This document shows positions 11,744-24,579 of a stretch of DNA of 64,000 bases, one piece after another (the first letter of the stretch is position 1; every line of letters begins with the position of its first letter). The notes beneath the pieces are model-generated. The model searched no databases, was not told the origin of the DNA, and worked only from the letters and a program-made list of their open reading frames with translations. The translations under genes were made by a program, and so were the position numbers. The stretch is from Malachius bipustulatus (taxonomy: Eukaryota; Arthropoda; Insecta; Coleoptera; Melyridae), in contig OU342637.1 of the NCBI GenBank assembly GCA_910589415.1, forward strand, positions 26,821,162 through 26,885,161. Direction: 5' to 3'.

Positions 11744-14197
11744 AAGTTTTCGGATCATAATAACCAATTTGGGTGGCAAAAATAAAATCGAAAAATCTCA
11801 AGAAACAGGCTGTTGGTTCTGGAAAAAAATCGTTTAAGCCGGCCTTAAATCAACGAAAACTAAATGACTGAGAGTACTTGGAGAACAAATTTTTACATTT
11901 GAGGAGAGTTCAGATTGAAACTCTCATGAACTCTCGTTCTGTTTGTCCGATGAGCTCCTTCACGATTTATCGTTGCTTACCACTGGCCATTTTTAACCTG
12001 CGTTCCAGACCTTGACTTGCTCACCTATCATTGAAGCACTTACGGGGATGGCAATTTATCCGAAGATTCTAGCAGGACTTTTGCCGCCTATGAAGTTGAG
12101 CCTTGGTCAAATCGACCAACTTGATTCTGGTAAGGACGACAGAGATCGAATTGATGTTCGTACCTCTTCAACGACCGTTAGTAAAACTGTAGCCTTCACC
12201 GTGCGTCAATCTTCGTTAAAGCTCTAGCATACCATTTAAGGTCAACTCAACAGTAAATGTTCAGATTAGTCAAAACTACCCCAAACTTTTTTAGGGGGTA
12301 GTTTATTTAGTACAAACTACTGTTTGCGAGATTTTTTATTAAGAATTTTTTGTGATTGAATAATAAGGCTACGAGAAAATTGAGAAAAACCGGTACAATT
12401 TAGTTTTTAGAAAAAAAAGGAATGTTGCCGACATTGATCAGAGAAAATAGGTAATAAGACGTCATTAAATAAGTCATAAGGGTGATCAAATATCTTGAGG
12501 GCATACTCATCCTATGGCTTCTAGATTATATGATAAGTCTCATTTTCAAGTGTTGAAGGTTGTCTTCAAAGCAGTGGGCTATTTGTCTTTCTATTGAAAG
12601 TTGTTGCAATCTAAAAGCCCACGAACAATCTTCGTATCAAAGATTAAAGCCCTATTTGATTTTGAGTTCAAGAGAAGAGGCCATAAGTATTAATACTCAC
12701 ATAAAGTCAACAATGAGTATAATTTACTAAGGTGGCTATTTACGATAGAAAGATAAAAAGCACCGGAAGCTACACAATTATTGAGCAGAAAGAATCAAAA
12801 GAAGTAATCTGCCGTAATTTCTCTGCTAGATTGGTCGTTGTCTTTCAAATTGTGTTTCGAGAATGCCGGGGTATTGTTACGGCTTCCGTTCTGTCATATT
12901 CAATTCCATAACAGAACGTCTGCTGATTTCTGAAGAAATGTTCAGACCTAATAATATAACTGCCTGAAACGAAATTTTCAATAAAGGAACGCATTGCAGG
13001 ATTCATCGTCCTCTGTGCCTCGTAGAAAATACTCGATCTAAAAGCATTCCGTTCGGAATTTTTTTATTTGTTCATACGGGACGTATATTTCTAATAACGT
13101 GCTTAATTAAAAATTGCTCGAGGATAAAAAATTTAGTTAAAACCGTTTGGATCTAAGGTAGGTATAATCCTAAGGCGGCTAATATGAATAGATTTTTAAC
13201 AGCATGAAAGTGATGTTCGATAGGTATATTGTTATAAAAGTGGTTTCATCTCTCATCATAAAAGAGCCCTCAAGATCAGAAATCCAAGAGATATCAAAAC
13301 AGTGCTGAGATCTCGGTTAATCTCCAGGATTCAAGATGTTTCTAAATTGGTTTCGCTGCACTCCAAGCCAGAATCATTGAGATGGGAGAGTCTTCAGTTA
13401 TTTATGTGGTAACGTGGGATAGGTGAGGTTGCGCTTTGTCAAGCTGCTATCACTACTCCTCGCACTGTTAAAGAAGATTGCGACGCTATGAATTATTGTA
13501 CTAGTTTTGTGATAGGGATTCTAGAAAATGGAATTTTTTTATAGAGCTCTCAGATTTCTTTTTTCAGGTTGCAGATTCAACTCATCGTCCTCATGATGAG
13601 TTATTTATTTTTAAATTATTCTTCTCAACTCGTCCATCTGCCACTCCTGGACAGTTCTCGTTTTATCCAGTTTTAGAGTTATAAAACTCTCTGCTTTACA
13701 ACCTGAAACTACTTAGGAGGTAAATTTTTAATATGATCAAACCAGCTTTCTTTAGCTCTAAGGTCTTATTCTTTTCCCTTTTTATTTGGCGAGTTTTATA
13801 ATTCAGGATGCCTTTCCTTCTTTCCATCTGTCGGTTTTCCTAAGCATCCCAATTTAACTTCTAAGATGAGTTGTAAGGACACGTGTTAATCGAGAAATTT
13901 TAGTTGGTTCCGAATTTTATATTGTTCACCTAACATTGGTTTCTTTTTAACCTTCCGCGTAAGATTCAAAGTAAACTTAAGAGGAACTTGACAAAATTTC
14001 TGTTATTGCGATTGAATTAGGGTTAAAGAGTTTATGTCCGAAAATATTGTGGTAAAATTAAAAAAATCTCATTTTTCTACCCTTGATCCTTACCCTGCCT
14101 CCAAGCGACGAACAAAAACCTAAGTCTCGTATCAACGAGACCAGAGAGAAAGGGATTTATTATAGGAATAAGTGTATGTAGTCATAGTAAGCAATAT
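11744..14197. other. Intronic stretch, nothing recognised
   Basis: These 2.45 kb hold only short open frames, such as one at 12012-12227 (+) without a recognisable domain. No repeats, RNA genes or element ends were identified by eye. Confidence 0.4.
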
Positions 14198-16041
14198 AGT
14201 GGAGAGGGTCTGTCAAAAAAAAGGCTCCATCCGCCTTGGACTCGAGAATTTTTTTTTATTTTTTTTTTTCATAAAGTTGGACCCCCTCTTCATTTTGGTG
14301 GCATTTTCAAAAATTTAATCGACGTCCTGGCGGAGAAATGTGCATGCGAAGACATCGGCAATAGGTTTTTTGCACATAACTCGCTTAATTCAACTCTGAG
14401 CATAGTAAATATCCGTCAAAAAATGAAGAGCTCTCGAAGACGCGTAATTTGAACTTTGACTGGTCCAAATCGGTCAAACGGTTCTCGAGATATCGCATTT
14501 TAAATTTTAAGGCCCTTTCTTCAGGGTTCCGCCGCGGTGCGAATACACCGCCGTCCGTATTCGCGTGTTTTGCATGGAAAAAATCGACTTAGGGACTTAA
14601 TTTTTTTTCATCGACAGACAGCAGTGTCCTCAATGATGCCTGAAATTTTGAAGTCGCTATCTCGATTAGAGGGGGAGGGGGAGGGAAAATCATAATTAAA
14701 ATTCAAATTGCTATAACTTTCGCTAATATTGGGGCGTCGGGCCCAACCAATGGGAGATGACACTTTGGAATGCCTACTTTAAAATGGTATTTTTTTTTTC
14801 GATTCCGCCAATATTGGCAAGATGACCGCAGAAAAACCGATTTCCCTCCCCCTTTTTTTTTCTTAAAACTGTTTTTTTGCCTTTTGCCATGAAAGAAGAG
14901 GGGGATGGTAAAATTTTTTTTGTCATCAGACGGGGATTTTTTTATTTTTGATTTAAGCCCCAGTAGACCTCGATCGGACCATTATTAAGGTCACAGGGTC
15001 ACCAAACGCGTTTGGTCCGTGAGTCTGCGTGTGTGTCTGTGAGAGAAGAGAGAAAGGAGAGGGAGCGCTAGGCTCCGCCCCCGGCTCTCGCTGCTCCGCG
15101 GCTAGATTAATTGGTTTACATATCACGTCCGCGTGCAGGCCTTAATTGAGATAGCGACATGGGGTAAGAAAATCTTCAAAGGGGACACTTAGCCCTAAAA
15201 ATTGGCGGGTAGCGGAACCCGCTAACCTTAATCCTTGCCATTCTACAGGACCAAACGCGTTTGGTGACCCTGTGACCTTAATAATGGTCCGATCGAGGTC
15301 TACTGGGGCTCAAATCAAAGATAAAAAAAATTCCCGTCTGATGACGAAAAATTTTTTTCCCCCACCCCCTTCTTTCATGGCAAAAAACAGTTTTAAGAAA
15401 AAAAAAGGGGGGAGGGAAATCGGTTTTTCTGCGGGCATCTTGCCAATATTGGAGGAATCGAAAAAAAAAAATTTTAAAGTAGGAATTCCAAAGTGTCATC
15501 TCCCATTGGTTGGGCCCGAGGCCCCAATATTAGCGAAAGTTATAGCAATAATTTGAATTTTAATTATGATTTCCCCTCCCCCTCCCCCTCTAATCGAGAT
15601 AGCGACTTCAAAATTTCAGGCATCATTGAGGACACTGCTGTCTGTCGATAAAAAAACAATTAAGTCCCTAAGTCGATTTTTTCCATGCAAAACACGCGAA
15701 CACGGACGGCGGTGTATTCGCATCGCGGCGGAACCCTGAAGAAAGGGCCTTAAAATTGGAAATGCGATATCTCGAGAACCGTTTGACCGATTTGAACCAG
15801 TCAAAGTTCAAATTACGCGTCTTCGAGAGCTCTTCATTTTTCGACAGGATATTTACTATGCTCAGAGTTGAATTAAGCGAGTTATGTGCAAAAAAAACCA
15901 TTTCTGCACATTTCTCCGCCAGGACGTCGATTAAATTTTTGAAAATGCCACCAAAATGAAGAGGGGGTCCAACTTTATGAAAAAAAAAATAAAAAAAATT
16001 CTCGAGTCCAAGGCGGTTCGAAAGTTAGACCCTCTCTACTA
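14198..16041. mobile_element. Large fold-back element, 1.84 kb
   Basis: Two inverted arms of about 0.8 kb (about 14198-15018 and 15248-16041) pair over almost their full length. The outer ends read GAGAGGGTCT and AGACCCTCTC. The inner ends both carry the perfect palindrome ACCAAACGCGTTTGGT next to a shared GGTCACAGGGTC/GACCCTGTGACC sequence. The left arm has a small insertion near 14345 that the right arm lacks; otherwise differences are mainly single bases and homopolymer lengths. The 229-bp spacer (15019-15247) is GC-rich in its first part (CTCCGCCCCCGGCTCTCGC) and is not repeated. Open frames at 15272-15556, 15278-15499 and 15756-15959 lie in the arms, are mirrored by the other arm and are not convincing genes. 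No transposase is present. The superfamily is unknown; no clear target duplication was found. Confidence 0.85.
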
Positions 16042-19000
16042 ATACGCGTTGGAGCGCTTTCGAATCTCTTACAACGCGTGAAATGTGAACTCACTTAAAC
16101 ATAAACTAGCTCAGGTATTTTAGATGAAAAAAAGGCCAAAGGAAAAATAATTGACGGCAGAAATTTTTTTATGTAGTAAAGTTCCGCTCTCCCCAGAGAT
16201 GTCAAAATTCCGAAATTATTACAAATTTTTGGCATTTGTTTTACTTTACAAAGTTTTGGGAAAAAATTTTGTTCCAAATGTGTGGGTAAGTTGCCCTTAC
16301 AACTTTTTTGATATTCAGTTGTTTGTAACAAAAATATTACGCATAATAAGCTCCAGTGAAGAGATTGAAATGCAATTCTTCCACTTATTTTCCTCTCAAA
16401 AATGTGCCATATTTGAATGGGAAAGTTTTTCCTTTTTGCAACGAATTTTATGAATAACTCGTGCCATAACCTCTTTTCGTCCGGGAACGCGACAAAATTA
16501 CAGCGTCCTGTTATCTCACTGCCATATCAATGAGTGATATTGGTGTAACGTCACAGAAATATCACACATATAACATTGCAATTACGTCCGTGTTACAGTT
16601 ACTTCCCATTTGGATGATATTCATACAATTATTAATGTTATATTTACATCACAGTTACATCACAGCGTGATATCTCTGCGCTGTGATAGAGGGTGAAAAA
16701 TTTTAACTCCTTTTAAAGACTTCTTGTTATAAACAACCAAAGATAAAAAAAAATTATAAGGACAAAAATTTGTGAAAAAAAGTGTTTTAGCCCAAAACTC
16801 AAAGGTAATTTGCAATAATTTTGCACTTTAATAAGCATCTCGGAAGAAGAGGGAACAAACAAAACTGCATCAAAGAATTTCTGCCATCGATTAACTTTTG
16901 AGAAAAGTCTAAAAATATCAGGAAAGGGAGTGTGCCCCGAAGCCTTTTTCACAATAGCGACTGCTATGACAGCCTGTTATAAAATGGTTGATTATAACGA
17001 TATTGGTAGGGTTTTATCAGGAAGAGTAAAGGGAATAGTGCACGTGATTGCCGAGCAACTTTCAGAATTTCCGTTAGTGTCTCACAAGGTGATAACACTT
17101 CCCATGAAGTTAATAAATTTGATTGCTGCCTGATATCTAGGCTTAATGTGGTAGGCTGTTAGAGCGAAATATAAGACACAGAGGCGCTCACTCTGCGGGA
17201 ATGACGCAGAAATGAGATCGGAAGACTCATTTGCTTTTCGAGCGCTGTCGGGCTTTATGAACGGGGTTTGTTTAACATATTATGAGGCAGGGCTGAAAAT
17301 TACCTCTAATTGACCACTACCCGTGTGAAATTTATATACCATAGATGCAGACCGGTGGGAGATGAAAAACACCATTAACGAGCGTCTAGAAATATTATAT
17401 TGGAGTTCATAACAATATTTTGCGCTCATATACTCAGTATAAGTATCGTATACTCAGTAAGATCGTGCAAAAATCGATTTTTTGTAATTCAAGGGGTAAC
17501 TGAATGAAGCAAAGAGTAATTAGTTTATAGATTAAATATTGATGGAACATTACAACAGGCTTTGTTCCGCTAGATTTACGCCTTTGAGATATGAGTAGGA
17601 GCTTTATATTATGTATATCGTGTATGCAAGCTGGATGTAATTTAATAACGCAGCATTATAGGAGAACAATTTGCAGCATGTCTGTTAAATTACGAAATTA
17701 TAACAGCGAGATCTACTCCTAGGAACAACCCTGTTTTATAAATTTACAAAACGTCAATTTCCATCTAGTGAGAGAGAGAGAGACTGTGGGTTAGTTCGAA
17801 GTTGAATAATAATATTGGTTAATTTCCTTGCTCTAAGCGTAAAATGATTGCCTTGCCGGTGAATTTATATTTTAAGAACTTCTTTTTGTATGGGTACATT
17901 TCCGCTTTTCACAGTAGAATGGGAAATTCTAAAATTTAAAGGGGTTGAATTAGATTATAACAGAAACTGCAAGTATTTCATTAGAAAGTTTTGATAATTG
18001 CTGAATCGAGTTGAAAATACTTGTTTTTTGAAACTTCGAGCAGAAAAATCCTCTACATCCGACCTTATGGCTGTTATTTTTAGGAAAAACTATATTTCTA
18101 ATATCGGAACTGTCTTGTCGGCTTTGGAGTTGGATATTCTCGAAAGCAATTTGACTTATCATTTTTGGTTTTTTAGATTTCGGAAGAACGAGAATTTGTG
18201 TTTTTTTAAAATAAAAATGGCTTGTTGGAACTTTTGTGCTTATGCTAACTTTTATTTTTCTTAAGGGCGCCATTTTCAATCTCCATATTTTTGAATAAAA
18301 GCTTTTTTCATGATTACAATGTCATTTTTATTACTTGTCGATGTAGAAGTTTTAGCAAAAATTTCAATGTTTTTGGACCCTTTTTTCCCCTTAATATTAA
18401 AACATTTGTTTTTATTAATCATTTTTTTACGAATATCCTTTCATTACCTTTCTTTTAGATAAGCATTCTGTTATATAGACATATACATGACGTTGAGGAC
18501 TATTTAATTATTTTTCTTCTACCTTGAGGATTAAAATCAAGACATCGTAAATATGCAACTGCTTGGCGGTTATTTAAAATTAATAATATCACCTCTAGAT
18601 GGCTCATCTTCCACGTACCCTTTATACATATGTACCTAATCCTGAGTTATAACCTCATCGCCTTGTCCTTGGAGAATTCAAAAGCAGGCATCGACAGGGG
18701 ATAGAACAGAGCGTACGTTAATAATTCGGCAGGAGTAGGCCTTTCTAACTAGGCCGTGCGGACTATCAGGTGAACGGGCGCACTTATCCCGCAAGGCCCA
18801 CTATTAATCCGAGATTAAGCCCCAAGATTGTAACGGCCGTAAATCAGGCGAACGGAAGAGGAAGTCAGAAGCAGATGCAGCCGCCGCCGACGCCGCTACA
18901 CGCCGACCTAATTAATGGAATAATAGACCAGGTGGTCATGCTCGAGGAAACGGCGGCAAGGAGAAATAGGGACACTCGTTTAATTCCAGGTGTAAATTAG

Positions 19001-20079
19001 GATAGGAGAGACCGTTTTAGTATTGTGAGAGCCTTTAATAAAGCTCATTTAATTATATGCACGACATGAGGAAGCTTTCTCATTTAGTGGACTGAGAGAT
19101 GTATTTTAAGAAATTTCTGGATTTTTATAATACAGGGCGAACTACTTTAACTAGGATGCCCTGCGTTATTTATTATTATCAACTGTTATTTATAATAAGC
19201 AGATCTAAAACACCCTATATAAGTTTCTCAAGGATTTCCTATTCAGTTAAACTCACACTTCGTATTAAATTTAAAGCAGGCACCTCGTCAGTATATCGTA
19301 TATCCTTCTTCACACATTTATCGTGGTAATCCTCGTAGGCGGCAGTTGCCGTTGACAAATGAGCGTCCCTGGATGACGCTAATGCAGATGAGGGAAACAG
19401 CTGAAGTGTGCCACCGTTTTTGCCTGATTGATTAGGAAACTTCGCCGAAATCCCATTGGAATTGGCTTTGCAAACAGTATCGCTCCCAAGGTGGGCCGAA
19501 GGTATAAATAAATACACTACCCGACCGGGAAATGGAAACACTTGGATGAAAGTCCGAAGAATTTCGATCATAAAGTGATGCGTGGAAAAGATGGATGATG
19601 GGGGTGCGGTTGTAAATTTCAGTTTCATCTTCCTGGAAAAAGAATTGGTCAGTCGGCGTTTGAAGCCGAACGTTTAGAGCGTTGCTTCGTAGCTGCATGT
19701 TGGATAAAGCTATCTCGTATTATAATTCTCTTCAAAGCAACGGCGTCTGTATGACTTTATACAGGGTGACAATAATCTACCGTTTTTCTAAGGATAAGGA
19801 TAAGTATATTATTTTAAGAGTACAGATTAGGGAATTTTATACCTATTGAGAATCTGATATCTGCAAACTTTAGGATATGATTCAGGCGTTGCTGTAAGCT
19901 TGCTGAAAGCTTGCTGAAAAACTGAAAAATCGAAATATCTTATTTTACTCTTATCCTTTTAATTATTAATAATAATAATTTTTTTTTTGCCAAAATGAGT
20001 CATCAAAAGCTATTCATTTGATCAAAACAATTCTCGCCCAGCTCGCACAAAATCAGCCTATTTTTCTGAAATAAAAAAA
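16042..20079. other. Intronic stretch, nothing firmly recognised
   Basis: Contents include an imperfect palindromic patch near 16650-16690 (TCACAGCG/CGCTGTGA), an AG microsatellite near 17767-17785, overlapping open frames on both strands at 17950-18279 with no recognisable domain, a GC-richer patch at about 18690-19010, and a lone TATACAGGGTGACAATAA motif at 19758. No gene can be supported. Confidence 0.4.
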
Positions 20080-20790
20080 ATTGTTGCGAGTGCGGTTAGC
20101 CAATGTCCTGACAGTTTGAAAAGAATTCTTCGCATTTCTTTTCGAGTTCCTTCAGGCAATGTCTGGTTAGCTGGAAAATTGTTCCTCTAAAGTATTTTTT
20201 TGGAGCTGTGGTTAGACATTCAGGTCAGTGACATTTTTTTCTGCAGGTTCGGTTAGCTCGAAAAAAAAATTATTAAATTTTTTGATTTATTTGCAAGTCC
20301 AGTGTAGAAATGACTCCAATTTTTTTCAAGTCCGGTTAAACAAGTACCGGCCAGCTTATAATTTTTTTCTCGAAGGTTTTTATGCAAGTCGATCCGGTTA
20401 GACTGGAAAATTGTTTTTTTTCGGAACTTTTTTGGAATTTCGGTTAGTCGTCCGATTAGCTGGAAAATTTGTTTTCTCGAAATTTTTTTCTGGAAACGAT
20501 TTTTGTTTTTGCTTTTTGCTAGACAAGTTACGGCCAGCTAAAATTTTTTTCAGGTTCGGTTGAGCAAAGTTTTATAAACTTAACATTTTTTTTGCAAAGC
20601 CGGTTAGACAAGGCCCATAAGTCGGCTCAAAAAAATTAACTTGTTGTATCGAGAAAAAGTTTTGCAAGTGCGGTTTGCTACCAGTGTCCTGGCAGCTTGA
20701 AAAGATTTTTCGCATTTTTTTTTGGCAATGTTCGGTTAGGTTGAAAAAAATTTTTCCGACACATGTTTTCAGCAAGTCAAATAATAAAGA
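20080..20790. repeat. Degenerate tandem repeat with CGGTTAG motif
   Basis: About ten variants of CGGTTAG followed by (CTGG/ACAAG)-like sequence and A/T-rich AAAATTTTTTT recur every 40-110 bp. A longer block starting TGC(G/A)AGTGCGGTT at about 20084 recurs at about 20663, giving a higher-order spacing near 580 bp. This looks like an old, diverged minisatellite. It codes for nothing recognisable. Confidence 0.65.
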
Positions 20791-23700
20791 AAAGTGGCAA
20801 ATTTTTATCGTTGCTATAAATTGATGCAAACAACTTCAGAGATTGATTCCGTAGGTCACTTAGAGAAAAAAATTCCGTTGTTCACACAATCAAGATGATG
20901 CTAAAGTTGACATTACTCGTAGCTAGAAATACTTTGTAACCGAAGAGGTCCAATTATTCTCTTGGTTCATTAAGAGACAGTCTATGTATCAAGAAATAAG
21001 GAAACCTTAGATAAATATTTTTATTATAACGAATTTTTTTTCATTGGTGCTTATTTCCAGTAGAATCCTAAATCCTAAATCACCCGGTATATCTTTGATG
21101 AAAATACATATTCGTATATTTTTTGTACAGCATTCCGAATCAGCTTTAATATTGGTTTTCACATTGCATCTCCAGAGATTTGTACACATCATCTCGTCAA
21201 GAGGAGGACGAGGGAGCTGGATTTTTACACACATCCTCTTTTTAATAATTCCCTTCCAGGTATGAGGTTGAAAGAGAAGAATAAAACTCCGCGAATAATA
21301 TGACAGAAAGCAGACGGGATATTTTCCAGCGTGCACCGCCAGTGCAATGTAATATTCATCATATTATGAAATGGCAGTAAAAAGTTACAGGCATATGCTT
21401 ATGATATGAAGACTAAGCAGAGCTGTGTTAGATTATGATTAAATTGAGCTATCATGTTTCGTCGAGGTGGAATAACTGAATTATTATCAAAACCGTTAAT
21501 TGAAAAGTACACTTTGTCAACCAAGGAAGAAAAAATCGCTATTGAATATTGGGAAGCATATTCTTCTGTTGTCAAGGATCTTGGATATTTTCCAAGAATT
21601 GCCCGAAATTCTAAATTGGTATGATGATCATATCAGAGATAGTCAATCAAAGCAGGAGCGTATATGTATAAGTAAAATAAACAACCTCTTGATCTTTGTG
21701 AAAGTTTGTAAAAGACTTTTAGATGGTTCATTATGCTACCTGGGAACGTATGGAGGAAAGTGTTTGTGCACCCCAAGCGAATTGGTCACCAAGAGCTCTT
21801 TTGGTCGTTCCGAAATCATGGTGGGACTCCTAATCGAACATTCCTCACCTTACAATATAGACCAGAAGGTCTTTAATTTTAAGGAGTTCGATTTCTTTCT
21901 CTTGTAAGTGCCTCGAGCACAAAAATATTGAACCTGAGGCCACGGTTATACCTTCCTTTCCAAATTTCTGCCTTCCATTCCATTTTAGAAACATCACGTC
22001 CAAGCACAGAGTTTGATGCGGAACTAGAAGTAATTCTTGGGTCCATTACATGATACGTGAGCGCCAATTAATTTGAACAATACAAATAAATAACCAAGCA
22101 TCCGTAATTATTTTCTTCGTCTAATAATGAAAATTGATCTTCTTGATTATTTATTTTATTAACCTTGACTTTGAAAAAGAACGACCTTCAGTAAATCAAT
22201 AATGCGAAAATGTCAAAAACGTCAAATTATATCAATTTCATTGACCTTGAATAATTAGAGATTAAGAAGTAGCTACTAATCTAAAATAACCTGTTACATT
22301 CAAATACACATGGCGAGAAACACTGCTTACGACTATTTGACGCATACAGTTAGTAACCATATACATAGAAAGTCGAATAGAGGAGTCTACTAATAATAAG
22401 TCTCTGTACTATTCCATATTAATAGAAAATCAAGTTATGACATACGTTTCGATTTCCATGGCCAACTCAGGACGTGTTAATTAACGAACACCCGATATTA
22501 CCTACATGCCGTTAAAATCGGTCAATTGAATGGGTTTAAAAGATTTAAAAGGGTTTATTGATAACATACAAACAGCCAAAGCTGGTTTGTATAGCTGATA
22601 AAATGATTATATTTTTAATTCTTATTTGACAACAATTATTATTATTATTGCTTTTGCCGACGTATTTATAGGTAAGAATCAATGAGAGGTTATATGGCGC
22701 GTGGGCACGGCTTATAGTTTACTAATAACCTAATGTCATGGAATATGGACGTGTTGTTTATGACAACACCAGTTTTGTTGATACAACAGAAAATAAATGA
22801 TTATGTTACACGCAGTAAACATTACTTTTATTAATAAAACATTGCGCCAACTTGAATGATACAGAACAGCTCCTCGATTTGTTTCGTGATCGATTTTCTC
22901 AGATACCTTATCTCAAGTATCCCGTAATTCTTATCCTCTATCAAGGAAACTGAAAAAAATCCTTATTGGATTAAATAGTCTTGGATAAAACGCAGGAGCT
23001 GCTCTCACCGCGTATAATTTTATTAAACATCACCGTGAATTCATCTCATAATAAATTAACTAATACAAAAGCTCCTCAATAATAGAACAGTGAACCCGCA
23101 ATCAAGATCAGTCCTTAATCATGTATTGTTGTCGAGCTGCTAGCTTCCGCCTCGGTTCTTCACACCAATTTTATCGACTCTTTTCCATTCGAGCTTCTTC
23201 TCCAAAACTAAGGGAGAACTATGAATCACTAATGACACTAGTAAATAACAGAGATTCCCTCTGCTTGAATGGGATGATTCCCGTTTATCACTATCTTTTC
23301 TATTTTCTCTTATTATACCCCTTAATGATATGCTTTTCACTTTAAATCAACATGATTATCGGGAGGTACATGAACTTGTTAATCGTAACTTGATAGTTGG
23401 GTTAATTAACTCCTGAATCTAACTACTCATATAGGGTAAAGGTTTTCAGATTAACTACCCTATGCGAAATCATAATTAATTGATTATTAAACTTGATGTT
23501 ATGATATAATATGCGAGATAGTACCTACATCACCTAGTAGGAATGGTTAAATAATTACTCTGTTATAATATATCTAATACCAACTGGAATAAGTTACGTA
23601 CTTAGAACTTCATAATTTCATTGGAGGATTTTGATTTATTGAGAATAAATTTATCTATTTTTGGCTTTGTATTAACGATTAAAAATTGTTATTAATATTG

Positions 23701-24307
23701 TATTAAAAATTGTCAGGTATTCATACTAGATATTTTTTCTTGATAATGGAATTTTATTAAATATAAAAAAAATAGAAAGAACTGCAAGACAAAAATAAAA
23801 CATGGAGGAAATTGTTTTTAAAATGATTAATCAAACACAAAACACTTTAGGCCCGTCATGATCCCTTAAGATCATATCGCGATGTTTGAATTTTCAGCGG
23901 AAAGCTATTTAAGACAGGAAATTGAAGTTGTTTCATTATGAAATCTGAGCACTCGTTGGGAATTAATAACAGCCGGAGGTTAGAGTACTTAAGCTATTTT
24001 CCGTTGATTGTTTTCACTGATGACTGTTGACCCTGCTTTACTCCACGTCGTTCATCTGTTTAGCTCGGGATAGCGAATGTGGAGAAGTTATAAATTATAA
24101 AATCATCAATGAAATACTTAAACGCCAGGGCCTTATTATGTTTGCAGATACTGCCTACTAGGCCGTTTTCCCATTTTCTGGATGTTAAAAATTTAAGCAT
24201 CAGGAAAACTAAAATTGTGTTAGTCAAGAACATAATTTTGTTTCCTCCTTTAAAGTAGAATCAACAGACAAAGTTACTACGGTAAATTTTCTTGGGAACC
24301 AACTATA
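20791..24307. other. Intronic stretch, nothing firmly recognised
   Basis: The longest open frame here is 21500-21907 (+, 135 codons). It has no domain I recognise and a shifted frame is equally protein-like, so it is not called. The rest is AT-rich with no detectable repeat or RNA gene. Confidence 0.4.
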
Positions 24308-24579
24308 CAGGGTGATACTAATGCGACGTAGTGCCTGCTGGGAGACAGCTAGGCAAGTCTAAATCTATGACCATTTTTTTTTTGTTGTCAGCAGGTACGG
24401 AAATACCTGTGTTTTCTATGTTTGGGCTTAAATTTTGAAGCTATATCTTTCCAACGGTTTGATGATATTCAACAAAATTTAGCAGAAGTACTCTTCTACT
24501 GAGGCTATTCAAGATGACCTGTGGACAAATTGAAAATCCAGGACCGTACTTGAAAAGAAATGGTTTGCACTTTTTGACA
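24308..24579 (+). repeat. TA-flanked repeat family, copy 1 (uninterrupted)
   Basis: It starts TA-CAGGGTGATACTAATG and continues through TTTTCTATGTTTGGGCTTAAA and AATTTAGC to GGACCGTACTTGAAAA. The same sequence in the same order occurs at 37792-37985 continued at 38802-38861, so this is a dispersed family. The CAGGGTGA start next to TA resembles the ends of the other small elements in the window. A matching right-hand inverted end was not found, so this copy is probably truncated or the family is not a simple inverted-repeat element. Confidence 0.7.

Noticed and set aside
15272..15959. Open frames in the right arm of the 14.2-16.0 kb element
   Set aside because: The left arm contains the same sequence with frame-breaking differences, and the translations are low in complexity.
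17950..18279. Overlapping open frames on both strands (109 and 88 codons)
   Set aside because: Neither shows a recognisable domain. Their overlap and AT-rich composition point to chance.
21500..21907. 135-codon open frame on the + strand, the longest outside recognised elements
   Set aside because: No domain or motif could be recognised, a shifted frame reads equally protein-like, and no splice or poly(A) context supports it.
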